A stretch of DNA of 64,000 nucleotides from Basidiobolus meristosporus CBS 931.73 (lineage: Eukaryota; Basidiobolomycota; Basidiobolomycetes; Basidiobolales; Basidiobolaceae): positions 1-64,000 of the forward strand of contig MCFE01000255.1 in NCBI GenBank assembly GCA_002104905.1. The letters are read 5' to 3'. The position numbers were made by a program, and so were the translations under genes. Below, piece by piece: positions 38,177 to 49,173 of this stretch. The notes beneath the pieces were generated by a model, which saw nothing but the letters and a program-made list of their open reading frames with translations, made no database searches and was not told the DNA's origin. Every line of letters starts with the position of its first letter. Position 1 is the stretch's first letter.

Positions 38177-39249
38177 CTAAGGATATATGACCTTGAGTAG
38201 ATTCCAAAGGATGAAAGTCCCATAGATCCAAGTCCGATTGGTAGTTGGGGTTCCAGGAGAAGAGCCATTAGCCGTACCTCGGGTATTTTCGATATGGCTA
38301 TTGGACAGAGGCTCGATTAATTCCGATTCTCGGATTCGAGTCACGTAGGTTATAAACTTGACGTAGTGCTTCACTCGGGTGTAAAAGCCCAGCGACTCAT
38401 CCCCACAACGATAATTTTTCCCAGGCCGAAAGGTACCAAAGCTGGTGATGCCAGCCAGGGTCAGCTTTTGACTATTTGCGCTCCGAACCACCAAGGGCCC
38501 ACCAGAATCTCCTGGGCATGTGTCATGGCCTGGTGTCTGCCCGGTGCACAGCTGTGGCCCGTCGTTGTCGATGAACGATGGTCTCTCAGCTCTACAGAGA
38601 TCTACATTGGAAATCTTGAGATGAACCTGGAGCAGGATTGATGACGAGGGCTGGTTTTCGGTTTGCCCCCAGCCAGCAGCAGTCACCTCTTGCCCCGGGG
38701 AAAGTGTGGAGTTGGATATGGTGATTGGTTGGATGCTACTCGAGATTCGCAGTGGTCGTTCCAGCTCAATCAACGCCAGGTCGTTCTATGAAATTCGAGT
38801 CATCGCCCGTTTCAAAGGTTAGTGCCTCGAGGTACCTCGCCAAGGAAACGCTTTACCCCTCTTACCATGAACGTCAACGAGTCATAATTCGGATGGATCA
38901 CGATCCTCTTCACTCCAACTAGGCTCCGATCACTGGAGCTCAGTGAGCCAATCGCTACTCGTGTATCTGCCGGCTGTGCTACCGGTGCATCGAAGAATGT
39001 CTCTGTGGAAGAATAGTTGAAGGCACAATGGGCAGCAGTCAAAACCCATGTAGAGGAGATCAATGCTCCACCACACATGGAATACTCACCAATGACCAAT
39101 TGGGCCATGAAGGCGAATTGGTCGGTGGCAGGGGCCCCCCCTACAATATTATTGACTCCATCGATCGACCGCACCCAGTTCGTTGAGGTTACTAGTGGGA
39201 TAAATGGAAATATTGCGATGATTGGGTGTATCCAGCATTTCTTCAGCAT
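38177..39249 (-). CDS. Secreted trypsin-like serine protease (S1)
   Basis: Exons 39,249-38,866 and 38,785-38,177 give 330 residues. A signal peptide is followed by the activation site NIVGGAPATDQFAFMAQL. The catalytic triad is complete: WVLTAAHC (His), NDLALIEL (Asp) and DTCPGDSGGP (Ser). The Asp six residues before the catalytic Ser is the S1-pocket Asp that gives trypsin-like cleavage after Lys/Arg. WGQTENQPSS and GFYTRVKHYVKFI complete the fold. After the protease domain a tail of about 50 residues with N-glycosylation sites ends in the hydrophobic IYGTFILWNLLKVIYP, which could act as a GPI signal or membrane anchor. S1 proteases of this type occur in insect- and animal-associated fungi and others; the substrate is unknown. 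Confidence 0.93.
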
Positions 39250-39878
39250 TTGGCCGCTACGTCCTATAAAGCGTAAGGTGGGCGAATTAATGACGGGTTA
39301 ATCGGTTAGAAGTTGCTTTTAGGTTATGGCTGAGCATCCGTCGTTCCGGAAGGTGTCAGCGATGGGATTAGCTTTGGGAAGGCCTTTAATGAACCAGGAA
39401 GGAATTCAGAGTCAAGGTTGGCTATTATATCTGGCCGGATATAACCCACTGCAAACAAATAGCCTAATCAGTTTACGGATACCATTGGCTCACATCTGAC
39501 AAAACATCCCGAAAACACTTGCGCAGCTAGGGTTTACAGTGCGTGATACATGATCGTTTGTTGTTCAACACTTTCCCAACAACGTATGCATTGGATTGCC
39601 ACGTCACACTCGATGATCAGCGCCGTGCCTCATAGTGACAGTATCCACCGGGCATTACCAGCACAAGTAGTAGATTTGGGCTCAACACAATTTTATTCAG
39701 GATTGACACTGGTTGTGGATGTGTGCATGTGGAAGTATTAAACAGGGCCATCGTAAGGGACAAAACTACATTACACTGTTGTGAAAAGGACAGATTCGAC
39801 GTGAAAGGCAGGTCAGAGTCGAAACGAGGAGCGGTTTGTACAAGTACATATCATAGTATGTATTGCGTGCTTATGTGG
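39250..39878. other. Intergenic, protease 5' side / PDK 3' side
   Basis: 629 bp with the protease promoter and the 3' flank of the kinase gene. The short plus-strand frame from 39,723 overlaps the kinase gene and is not supported. Confidence 0.5.
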
Positions 39879-41132
39879 TTAAACAGTAGCAGCATTCGTG
39901 GAGGGTTGCTCAAGTCTATAGGGAACCTCAAGGTCACTGCCTTGAACCATCTCTGGCTCGAACTCAAAGTCAGGAGGCATGTTCTTAACAAAGCTCTCGA
40001 ACTGAAGATTCAAATGGGCGATTTCCGGGATGTTTTCAAGGCAGGAATCCTCACGAAACAGATGAAGGTACGTGTCGGTGCCATATCCCTCCATGGAAAC
40101 CACATTCAAATCACCGCCGAAGTAACGGGCAGTTAATCTAGCCAACGGTAAACCATGACCAAACCCTGAGAGAGGTCGACTTACATAATCATTTACCTCG
40201 CCACTTATTTGAACCGAGTCATCGCCCTTGGGTTCTGAATAAACGTAGCTCCAAAGACGGGACATCGCTGACATCGGAATACCACCGCCTTGATCCGAGA
40301 GCTTGAAGGACACGTCCTCTCCACCATTGGCCATGATTAATTTCAGAGGAGGTAAAGTCGTGTCTGCGTTGTGGAACTCGACGGTGGCGCGAAGAGAATT
40401 CTTCAGGATTTCGAACAATATCCGGTGCAGATGCTCCTCGATATACAATGTCTTGACTGACTCGAGCCCTCCGTATATCTTCACCTCTGGTGCCTCTATG
40501 CCGAAATGGGAAGCGCAGACTCGCCTGGCATCCGCGACGGCACGCTCTGCAATGGAAAGAGGAGAGATATTCCTTACAAGGTTCCGCCCCTTATCGTGTA
40601 GACTCAAGTGCTCTCCAATCAACAACCTCGTTCCGAAATTCAGAGTGTAGAAGGAATCGAAGAATGTACGGAACTTCTCGGCATGCAGTTCGCTCGGATT
40701 CAGCTGCTTCTCCTGCAGAAGCTCTCTGAATCCTTGCCCGACACTAAGGATGCTAGTGGTGTGCCGTTTCTGAATGTACTTCATAACTTTGGTGAAATCC
40801 TCGACTTGCTTTGCGGTTTTGGGTTTTGGGATTTGGGACAGAATACTGATGTCCTCGAGTAGGTTGTAGGTGATTTTACGAAAGGTTGGAAGGCCGCCCA
40901 TGCCATATGGGAGCTCGTGGGAACTCAGCATTTTGACACTCTGCGTAAGTCTGATGGGCAGCTCCTGGTGTAGGAATTGTGTAGGGATTAGGAGGGCAAA
41001 TGGATCTTTACGCTCCAGCAGTCGGCTACCGGAAGTGAACATCTGTTTTAGTGAGATCCTCGTGGCTTTGGACGAGGCGTACTTTAGAATGACATCCTTG
41101 GGCAGGGACTTTAGACAAGGGGTAGGAATCAT
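39879..41132 (-). CDS. Mitochondrial pyruvate dehydrogenase kinase family (PDK)
   Basis: An intronless 417-codon gene. PDKs phosphorylate and switch off the E1 subunit of pyruvate (or branched-chain ketoacid) dehydrogenase in the mitochondrial matrix. The N-terminal four-helix domain has FLHQELPIRLTQ and FFDSFYTLNFGTRLLIGEH. The GHKL ATPase domain has the N box EILKNSLRATVE, G1 box SDQGGGIP, MSRLWSYVYS and the G2 box GFGHGLPLARLTARYFGG. The RLWSYVYS block resembles PDK more than BCKDK, but fungal paralogues (Pkp1/Pkp2) blur this. A lone exon contrasts with most neighbours. The transit peptide is short or lies upstream; the ATG at 41,132 is the first in frame. Confidence 0.94.
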   Translation of the reverse strand: MIPTPCLKSLPKDVILKYASSKATRISLKQMFTSGSRLLERKDPFALLIPTQFLHQELPIRLTQSVKMLSSHELPYGMGGLPTFRKITYNLLEDISILSQIPKPKTAKQVEDFTKVMKYIQKRHTTSILSVGQGFRELLQEKQLNPSELHAEKFRTFFDSFYTLNFGTRLLIGEHLSLHDKGRNLVRNISPLSIAERAVADARRVCASHFGIEAPEVKIYGGLESVKTLYIEEHLHRILFEILKNSLRATVEFHNADTTLPPLKLIMANGGEDVSFKLSDQGGGIPMSAMSRLWSYVYSEPKGDDSVQISGEVNDYVSRPLSGFGHGLPLARLTARYFGGDLNVVSMEGYGTDTYLHLFREDSCLENIPEIAHLNLQFESFVKNMPPDFEFEPEMVQGSDLEVPYRLEQPSTNAATV

Positions 41133-43580
41133 GTTTGCAGGATACCCAGCGGTATAGCTGATATAGGCAGTGGATAGGAGACTCTCAGTGGAGATGGTTC
41201 GTACAAAGCAAAATGGGGGGTTTTCACGTCAAGGCTGAATGGGAGGTTGAGTCGATTACTTGCTGGAAATGACCAGCTAGAGTGGGGTTTTATTGATGGA
41301 GAGCAGTCTTCGATCTGAGACAATCATATGAATCCGACTTCGGTTAAAAAGTAACACGGCCATCAGGAAACTACCGACGAGAATCTATGGAACAATAATA
41401 TAAATCGATTGAATCTCAATGGCAGTGGAAGCATGTTCATGTGGAAACGAACCCTACCTCGGTGTGATTGGCTTGTCAGTGTATTATATGACAAAAACAC
41501 ACTTTGACAGCTCGCTGATGGTCATCTGATATGATCCTTCAGTCACGGATCCCACAAGCAAAATGCCATACAATATGATCATCGCCTGTAGCCAATTAAG
41601 TCGCTCTGTTTCAGATTGCTCAACTCGCCTCATCGCCTTGAGGCCAGAATTACTGAAACAGCATATTGAATCATAATGATTCCTCTTCATGCCCCCTTCC
41701 AATTAGACGGGTCATGGGACGCTCTTCATCCAACATTGATGAAGCAAGCCTTGAGCGCAAGGACTGGATTGCGATCGCATGGGACCAAATGATTAGGGTT
41801 CCACGGTTCTCCAAGGGTCGAGACATTCACAACCCACATGGGATCCAAGCTCGAAAGAGGAACCACACCACAGTCATCCGCTAGCATATATCATAATTAT
41901 TCCAATCAAAGCAAGACTTGTCTTAGCGTCAGGGTTCCAAACCATTTATCCATCGTGAGAAAACGGCTCTGTTTTTGACAGTCATTTAATCACCATTACT
42001 CATTATGGCAGTGGGTTGATGAAAGTCACGATCTGCGAATAAACAACGAAAGCATAAGCTGAGCATGGCTCTGCAGACCCTAGAAACCCAAGGGCAGCTG
42101 AAGAGGAAGGAATCAAAGCCTAGCTAGAAACACGGATATCCCCACTGGGTGGCTACTTCTGGCCCACTTTCTGTTGCTAAGGAAAGTGTGTACCAAGCAT
42201 GGCTACATCATTCTAGGGAGTTCCACTATGATTGCCCTGCAGTCAAACCTTGGAAATGATACTCCGATTTCCTAAATAGTGATAGCCCGTTTGCAATCAT
42301 CCACAACCTTGCTCCGGGATAAATATGGCTTTAGGGAGCCATTGTGATTTACTGCACCGCCCAAATAGTTCAGTTGTCTTGGTTCTGCTGAGACAGTCGA
42401 CGTGCCGTCATAGACTGAAACCGACAAATCTGTAGACTGCAGCTAACCACTGTGCTCGCGTTCATTAGCATCGAGTGATGGTGTGACTACAACATATCCA
42501 ACACCTTGCAAGATAGGGGCACCACCACCCGATGAGTTGCAAGGCATTGCTACTACGCTACCAATCGGCCATGCCTTGGCGCCTGTCGCATTTTTAGCCC
42601 GAGTTGACCAGGACGAACATTCCGTGGACCACATCTAGCCAATGCACACCAGGTCAATATAGGCCAGCGAATCAAGTCGGCCTCACCAGATGGGATCAGG
42701 CAGGGTGGATGAATGTCGTAGCTAGGATCTCGGAGCCCAAGGTATGGTTGGCAGTTTCTCACCATAGGCAGGGATGGGCATCGGGGTTCTGAGTCCATCG
42801 CTGTGCTCTATCATCCCAGAAGCGAAATCAATCTGGCGATTTAGCCATGGTCATCAAACACTCATCGCTGATCAGGCGGATCCGCTGGTTTGATTTGAGG
42901 GTGGGATGGAACTTATGCACAGGAGATATCCACCCACTGCCATCCTCGCACCAGACGCCCAGCTTCGGAGCCAGCAATCCCTTGGCCTGCAGCATCCTAT
43001 GGACGATGGATTTGAAGGATTTGAAATCCGCATCGGCTCCCAAATCCATCCGCCCACCAATAGCGCAGCTGTGACCAATCAATGCACCGTAGGCTGGTTT
43101 TCTGGGCATAAAGTGGGCAGAACAACAGCCCGACCTCAGTATTAATTTCGTGGTCCCTCTGTGTTCCCAGATTCACAGGTAACAGTGGGAATAAGTTTGA
43201 TTGACTTTTCCTAATTCAATGGGAACAAATGAGGCGCGCCAGTCCTCACCAGCTTGGGTGAGCAGGTTATTTTTATCCCATCCCCTCTGGGTGAAACCCA
43301 TACTGCAGGAACTATGGCTTGTGGCAGTGGAGACGGTGGCTGGCCAATCGCATGGCATCGACCAAAGCCTTGGGGTGGGTGTCAGGGTATCCTCCCCACC
43401 CCATGGATCGACTAGGTCAAGATCACTCTGCCCACGAAATATCAGACGGTGGGACTGGATGCAATCAACTAATCAGCATGATGACCATATGAAAAATCTC
43501 AGTTGGAATTCATTGGATTTTTAGCTGGTATTCAGCTGGCCTTTTCTTAATTTTTTTTCTTAGGGGAAAAATCGCCATGA
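41133..43580. other. 2.4-kb gene-poor stretch, GC-richer repeat-like remnants
   Basis: No gene is supported. From about 42,430 the base composition becomes GC-richer, with overlapping open frames on both strands (for example 42,828-43,109 minus, 93 codons; 43,201-43,524 plus, 107 codons) but no recognised domain. It ends at the gag ORF at 43,581 and may be the 5' part of that decayed element. Confidence 0.4.
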
Positions 43581-44276
43581 ATGGTGGATCATCTGAATGT
43601 TGTGATTTATCGTTATTTGATCGGTAGCATCGCTTCGTGTCTGCGTCATCGGATACACTGCACTATGAGCCAGGAAAGCCCAATGTCGCTCCCCGGGATG
43701 CAATGCACACTGTTTGAGAGATTCAACGGCAAATGGTTCCATCTCTGGAAAACCAGAATGAGACTTCTGTTCACCTCGCTGGATTTGTGGGATATAGTGA
43801 CTGGGCGAGAGCAGGAGCCCACCGAACACAAGGAACAAATCGAAGATTACAAGCGCAGAGAGAGCAGAGCTCTTCTCCTGATATTTTCCTATGTGACAGA
43901 CAATGTGATGGTGTCAATTTGTCGCGCCAAAAGCGCAGTCGAGGCATGGAATATGTTGGAGAAGGATTACAAGGTGTCTGTTGCATCTCAAGCTTCTCTC
44001 CTGAATAAACTATACGGGCTAAAGATGGGTCCCTCCGAAAAAGCATCCAACTACGTGAAAAGGTTTACCACACTACAGATGGATTTAGAGTTTGAGGGAT
44101 ATTCAGTTCAGGAACATGAATTGATCGACCTGTTCCTGACAAGCCTTTCCCCAAAGTATGATAACCTTGTCACGATCTTGGCGCGTACTCCCAGGCAAGA
44201 CATGAGCCTGCCTTCCGTAATGAGGCAAGTGCTGTCATATCAGGCACAAACCAACACACCATCCCCCCGCCGCTAG
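43581..44276 (+). mobile_element. Lone copia-type gag ORF (UBN2-like), possibly domesticated
   Basis: An uninterrupted 231-codon frame with a second good ATG at 43,664. From about residue 35 it shows the gag core of copia elements: LFERFNGKWFHLWKTRMRLL, ESRALLLIFSYVTDNVM, AKSAVEAWNMLEKDYK, LLNKLYGLKMG, and LIDLFLTSLSPKYDNLVT. The frame ends soon after, before any zinc knuckle, and no protease, integrase or RT follows before the V-ATPase gene. It is unlike the decayed gag at 59,700-60,195, so it is another family. An intact frame without the rest of the element suggests either recent truncation or a kept host gene. Confidence 0.75.
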
Positions 44277-44537
44277 GGATACCTGAAGCTTCCAATACAT
44301 ACCTGTTCCTGTCGCTTCGTCTTAGCGTAATTAGAAAACAAAAAGCAAACTGTACAAATCGTAACGTTTGAATATTAAAAACAACAAGGACACGGTTTAA
44401 GGAACCAGATTTAGTTACTATTAGAAATGGATTACATATGAAATGGGTTGTGTATGGTTTTGCGGGTGGCTAAATAGACATGAGCCGGTGCGCCATGTGA
44501 TATTGTTCGCGAATAAAGCAGGTCGAAAGGGAATTTC

Positions 44538-46255
44538 CTAAGCGTCCTGGGTGTCAACCACATCCTTGGTGCTTTGCTTTTGTTTGCGGTCACGCTGGTA
44601 GAACTCGGCAAGAGTCTTTTGGGGAATACGGTTGAGAAGCTCCTTCGGGAAGATACGGAGAAGGGACCAGGCATGGTCAAGAGACTCGAAAATGGTTCGG
44701 GACTCGTAGTGGCCTTGGGCGATGAAGGTCTTCTCGAATTTGTCCAAGAACTCCAACGAGAGCTTGTCCTCTTGATTCAACGCCTCCTCACCAACGACGG
44801 CCTTCATGGCAGCAGCATCACGGCCGATGGCATATTTGGCGTACAACTGGTTAGAGACATCACCGTGGTCCTTGCGGGTCATGCCTTCACCAATGGCCGA
44901 CTTCATCAAACGAGAGAGGGATGGCAAGACGTTGATGGGTGGGTAGATTTGGCGATTATGAAGTTGACGATCTACGTAGATTTGTCCCTCAGTAATGTAA
45001 CCGGTCAAATCGGGGATTGGATGGGTGATGTCATCGTTAGGCATGGTAAGAATGGGGATTTGTGTGATGGAGCCATTTCTGCCTTCCACACGACCTGCAC
45101 GCTCGTAGATGGTGGACAAATCGGTGTACATATAACCTGGGTAACCACGACGACCTGGCACCTCCTCTCTGGCGGCCGAGACCTCACGTAACGCATCAGC
45201 GTAGGAAGACATATCAGTCAAGATTACCAACACATGTTTCTCCAATTGGTAGGCATAGTACTCGGCAGTGGTCAATGCCAGTCTGGGAGTGATAATACGT
45301 TCGATGGTAGGATCGTTGGCAAGATTAAGGAAGAGAGTGACTCGTTCGATGGAGCCGTTCTCCTCGAAATCTTGCTTGAAGAAACGAGCGGTCTCCATGT
45401 TTACACCCATAGCGGCAAACACAATGGCGAAATTATCCTCGTGTCCGTCATGTACATCCTTGGTGGGCTTCTTCACCAAGCCAGCCTGTCTACAAATCTG
45501 GGCGGCAACCTCGTTGTGAGGCAAACCGGCAGCAGAGAAGATAGGGATCTTTTGGCCACGAGCAATAGAGTTCATGGTGTCAATGGCGGAGATACCGGTT
45601 TGGATCATTTCTTCGGGATAGATACGGGAGAATGGGTTGATGGGGGAGCCTTCGATATCGAGGAACTCCTCGGCGAACACCTTGGGGCCCTTATCGATGC
45701 TTTTACCCGAACCGTTGAAAATACGGCCCAACATATCTTCGGAGACGGGCATCTTGAGTGTATCTCCGGTGAACTCGACGTGTGTTGCACGAGCATCAAC
45801 ACCAGCTGTACCTTCGAATACCTATGGGTGGCTTCAATAAGTATACGTCATCGGGAGTTCAAGATGAACATTTGAAACCTACCTGAACCACGGCTCTTTT
45901 TCCTTGAACTTCTAGAACTTGCCCAGAGCGTTTAGTACCATCAGGTAGAGTAAGCTCGACGATTTCTGCGAATTTTGGGAACTTCATCCATGAAGGTCAG
46001 TCGCCAACGTACAACCAAGGGGGCAGTGGAGAAGAAAGATGAAGTACCTTCACGTTATCAAGGATGACCAGGGGGCCATTGACACCGGCAACCGTCCTGT
46101 AATCTAAAATCCAAGGTGCGGCGTTAACCACGGCTGCGAATTCGCCCAAACAGATGGTCCAAAAACCTACCCAAACGGGGTTGCAGACTGTAGTTTCTGG
46201 TGACTGCAGCGGCGTGAATAGAAGCGGCTTCTCTCTCGGTGATTCTTGGGTCCAT
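44538..46255 (-). CDS. VMA2: V-type proton ATPase subunit B
   Basis: This is the non-catalytic nucleotide-binding subunit of the V1 sector, which acidifies vacuoles and endosomes. Exons 46,255-46,171, 46,103-46,048, 45,981-45,883 and 45,821-44,538 give 507 residues, normal for the family. The start [20 protein letters not shown] leads to [20 protein letters not shown], then [48 protein letters not shown] and the B-subunit signature [35 protein letters not shown] and [12 protein letters not shown] also match. Short introns are crowded at the 5' end. Confidence 0.98.
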
Positions 46256-47990
46256 ATCTTGGAAGAGAAGAGAACGGAGGTGAGAAGAAATAGAAAAAGG
46301 GTGGTTGGTTACAAGCGTGCTATGCTCCCAGAGATAGAAATAAAGGGAAATCCAGCATTTGGTTCACATTACGAAAACTCGTGTGATTTGTGGCAGGGGA
46401 CCATGGCAAATTCTTAATTCTTGGTGCTTTGCTGAATCCAGGATGTGGTCAATACTGCTTAAAACGCAGTGGTGGATTCATTGGCCAGCCACCCAATTCT
46501 ACTCAGTCGATGCGAAGAAATTATGGAGGATTCGATGGAACACTCTTGTAAACACCAATAAATCCATGGGGATCGGGGAATGGGATGAAATGCGGCACCT
46601 CAATCGTGAGTATTCAGTCCTACATCAGAGCCTTTCCATCCCCCAAAATGGGACGCCATCTAAGGGAGGCAGGGAATTCGTCCAGCGGTTGAGGCGAATG
46701 TTACATCATAGAAATTCGCTTCTCGAGCTCCATGTGGAGATGTCTTTCTAGGCCTCTGGTTGACGATCTCTTCAGCCACATTATCTTGGACGGTGTGCTA
46801 TCCTCTTACCAAAATCACCCTCCAATAGATGATACAGGCTTGCGGCAACCACATCCGCCCTGGCTCCAGCAGGGAATCGGGAGGTGCCAAAAGGACCTAG
46901 ATTCCCAACCAGGAAGGACATCGTCGAGCTGGAGCTGAAGATTTCCAGATTTATGAAGAAATGTGGCGATGAAAATACCTACTCCAACCGAGGTTGCTTT
47001 TCTCGAATCACCCTTGATCGCCTCACTGGACAACAACTCCAGCGTATTGTACCATCCTGCCTATTTGGGCCATCGGCCATGCAACCAGTATATTCCTTTG
47101 CCGATGTGCGATTGAGTGGAATGCACGAATAAGAGTCTGCAGCAATCAGCACGAATGGCTATCAGGCTTGTGTTACATTCATTCACTCAGCCAGCCAATT
47201 ACGATACACAAATTGAAGGCTATTTGTAATAAGCATCCTGCTCTGTGTTAAGGCTGCCCACCACCTACCTGATATGGATCCCCAGTTCTAGCAGAGATTA
47301 TCGATGTAGGAGGATGAAGTGTAGGCACTTGGCGATAACTGTAACCCAACACGCAACCCTCTACATGAAGGTATTCTCTAGCGGGATTTTCGGGATTCTA
47401 GGCAAGACTGGACGTGATCAGTTCCACAATCACAATCTCCCGAGTATCTAGCCAAGCACACCCATTTCTCAATACAGGTTAGCTACCCCAGACAATCCAG
47501 TTGAGGTCGGATGGTACCTGGCATGCTCACATTCGAATCAAATGACCACCACATGGAGTACGAATTTCATGGTTCCTTCATTTTATATACAGTACAAAGG
47601 CTAGAAGGAAAGCAGGGTAAAGTGTGACGTTTGGGTTGATAATGAAGCAAAAATCGCATTTGGTAAGGCTGAGTAAGTGGTTGATTGACGGGAACGATTG
47701 ATGGTCAACAGAGAGCCACGCAGCAGAGTGCAGGTCATCCAGCAGAGTGCGGCAACAACTGGTTCTCTTCATTGTTGGAGGACAAGCAGCCGCAAAGAAA
47801 AGAGACCTGGCTCCAGAGTAAAGGGGTAGCGGACTACGTATTAAAAAATGGCAAAATGCTGTTCGGATGGGAAAACAATGATTAAAATTGACCAGAGGAA
47901 TCATATTGTGTACCAAAGATGATTAACAAAACTTCTCACCATCTCGAAGCCGAGATAAGTGGAGAACTATCAATGCAGGACGAGGACGCA
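46256..47990. other. Gene-poor stretch with unrecognised ORFs (46,359-47,132)
   Basis: From 46,359 a plus-strand frame of 130 codons (to 46,751) includes DAKKLWRIRWNTLVNTNK and GREFVQRLRRMLHHRNSLLE. A second frame at 46,884-47,132 reads PTRKDIVELELKISRFMKKC. The basic, helical look could be a remnant of a gag-like protein or a spliced orphan gene, but I recognise no family and could not find a good intron to join them. The rest, including 47,578-47,916 on the minus strand, shows no supported gene. Confidence 0.35.
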
Positions 47991-49173
47991 CTAGTCCGTG
48001 GAGTTGCGGTTGGAGGTTTCCCCATCCTCCCAACCAGGTTTACGTAATGATTTACGGTACACATCAGCGATGAGTTTGGCTTCGTTTTCCGTTAGCTTGA
48101 CAAACTGACTGTCATTACCATGACTTCCTGCACCCGCTGTCAAGGGAGATGTCGACTGAACCGAGTCCCCTCTCCTGACACTAGACAAGGAATCAGTCGG
48201 CGCTTGACCGCTAACTGCATTCGGTATGCTTCGGTTATTATTGGGGGAGATAGTGTCCGGCTTTTCACTTGAGATGGCTCCAGCACTCTGCTTATTCTTG
48301 TGAGTCTTGTATCTAATCAAAAAGAAAGCCAGAGTAGAGAAAAGTCAAGGATGGCACTTTACTCGGATTCAGAATCTGCTCACATTACCGACATGAAAAG
48401 AAAATGCTCAAAGGCAAGTGAGAAAAGGATATGCACCAGCAGCCAGCGCACCGAGAATACTGCCAACAATAATGCCGATGGTTTTGCCAGAAACCCCACT
48501 TGAACCTGTATTCACCCCTGGCCTTGACAAGTCAGTTGGTGTGTACGTGACAATGACTGTGGAGGTAACAATTTGTGTCGATGCAGTTGGGATGTTATCT
48601 AATATGAAGAGAATTAGCCACGGGGGTTTACGCGAGCCTGGCCTGTTGTGTATACCTTGTATCTTGAAGATTGGTCCAGATTCAGAGGTAGTTGGGGCTC
48701 CACCCTCAGTGGTTACCACAAACTTGTAGTATCTGATTAGGTTGACGTTGCCAGCTCTGTTCGGGATTTCTTGGAAATAATCCGAAGTCACGATAATGGG
48801 CAAAAACCCTTCGTTGTTGTACCCCATCCATTGCTTAAGCGGCTTGCGTGTGTCAGACATCTCATAGAGGTATATATCTACTGTGGATTTCGCAACCAAG
48901 GTGCCGTAATACTTATTCCAACGCAGGATCTGGGAGCTTCCAACTGTCCAAGTGGCATTGAGCTCAGGTGAGCAGTAGAGCTGAGGACTGCACGGCGCAT
49001 CTATTTCAATTGGGAAGAGTAAGAGGCTGGGAAGGGAGCAACAAGAGCACAAGACTGGATAGTTCTATACCATCGGCTACCGGGTCAGCAGAACTACAGC
49101 AAATGAGGGAGAGAACCAGAAAGGCTGATATTATTAACCAAGAACGTCTTGTCGGCGCGACTGATAATTTCAT
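47991..49173 (-). CDS. Kre9/Knh1-like single-pass membrane protein
   Basis: Four exons (49,173-49,071; 49,000-48,656; 48,598-48,433; 48,333-47,991) give 318 residues. The signal peptide is SWLIISAFLVLSLICCSSA. The ectodomain (about residues 35-150) has NATWTVGSSQILRWNKYYG and TVDIYLYEM, like the Ser/Thr-rich Kre9/Knh1-type wall-protein domain. A Thr-rich stalk leads to the transmembrane segment TIGIIVGSILGALAAGALAF, then the basic stop-transfer RYKTHKNK and a disordered cytoplasmic tail ending SNRNSTD. The transmembrane segment is made whole only by removing an AT-AC intron (48,334-48,432), described separately. Likely a surface protein or sensor; the function is inferred from topology only. 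Confidence 0.78.
48334..48432 (-). other. U12-type AT-AC intron in the membrane-protein gene
   Basis: On the minus strand the exon ends GGTGC and the intron begins ATATCCTTTT, the exact minor-spliceosome 5' site. It ends CTCTAC, with the branch-site-like ATCCTTGAC (48,344-48,352; consensus TTCCTTRAC) placing the branch A 11 nt from the 3' end. Joining GGT GC to T CTG GCT TTC restores the transmembrane frame; the nearby GT-AG option (GTGCATATCC to TTTTTGATTAG) does not keep frame. Confidence 0.82.
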
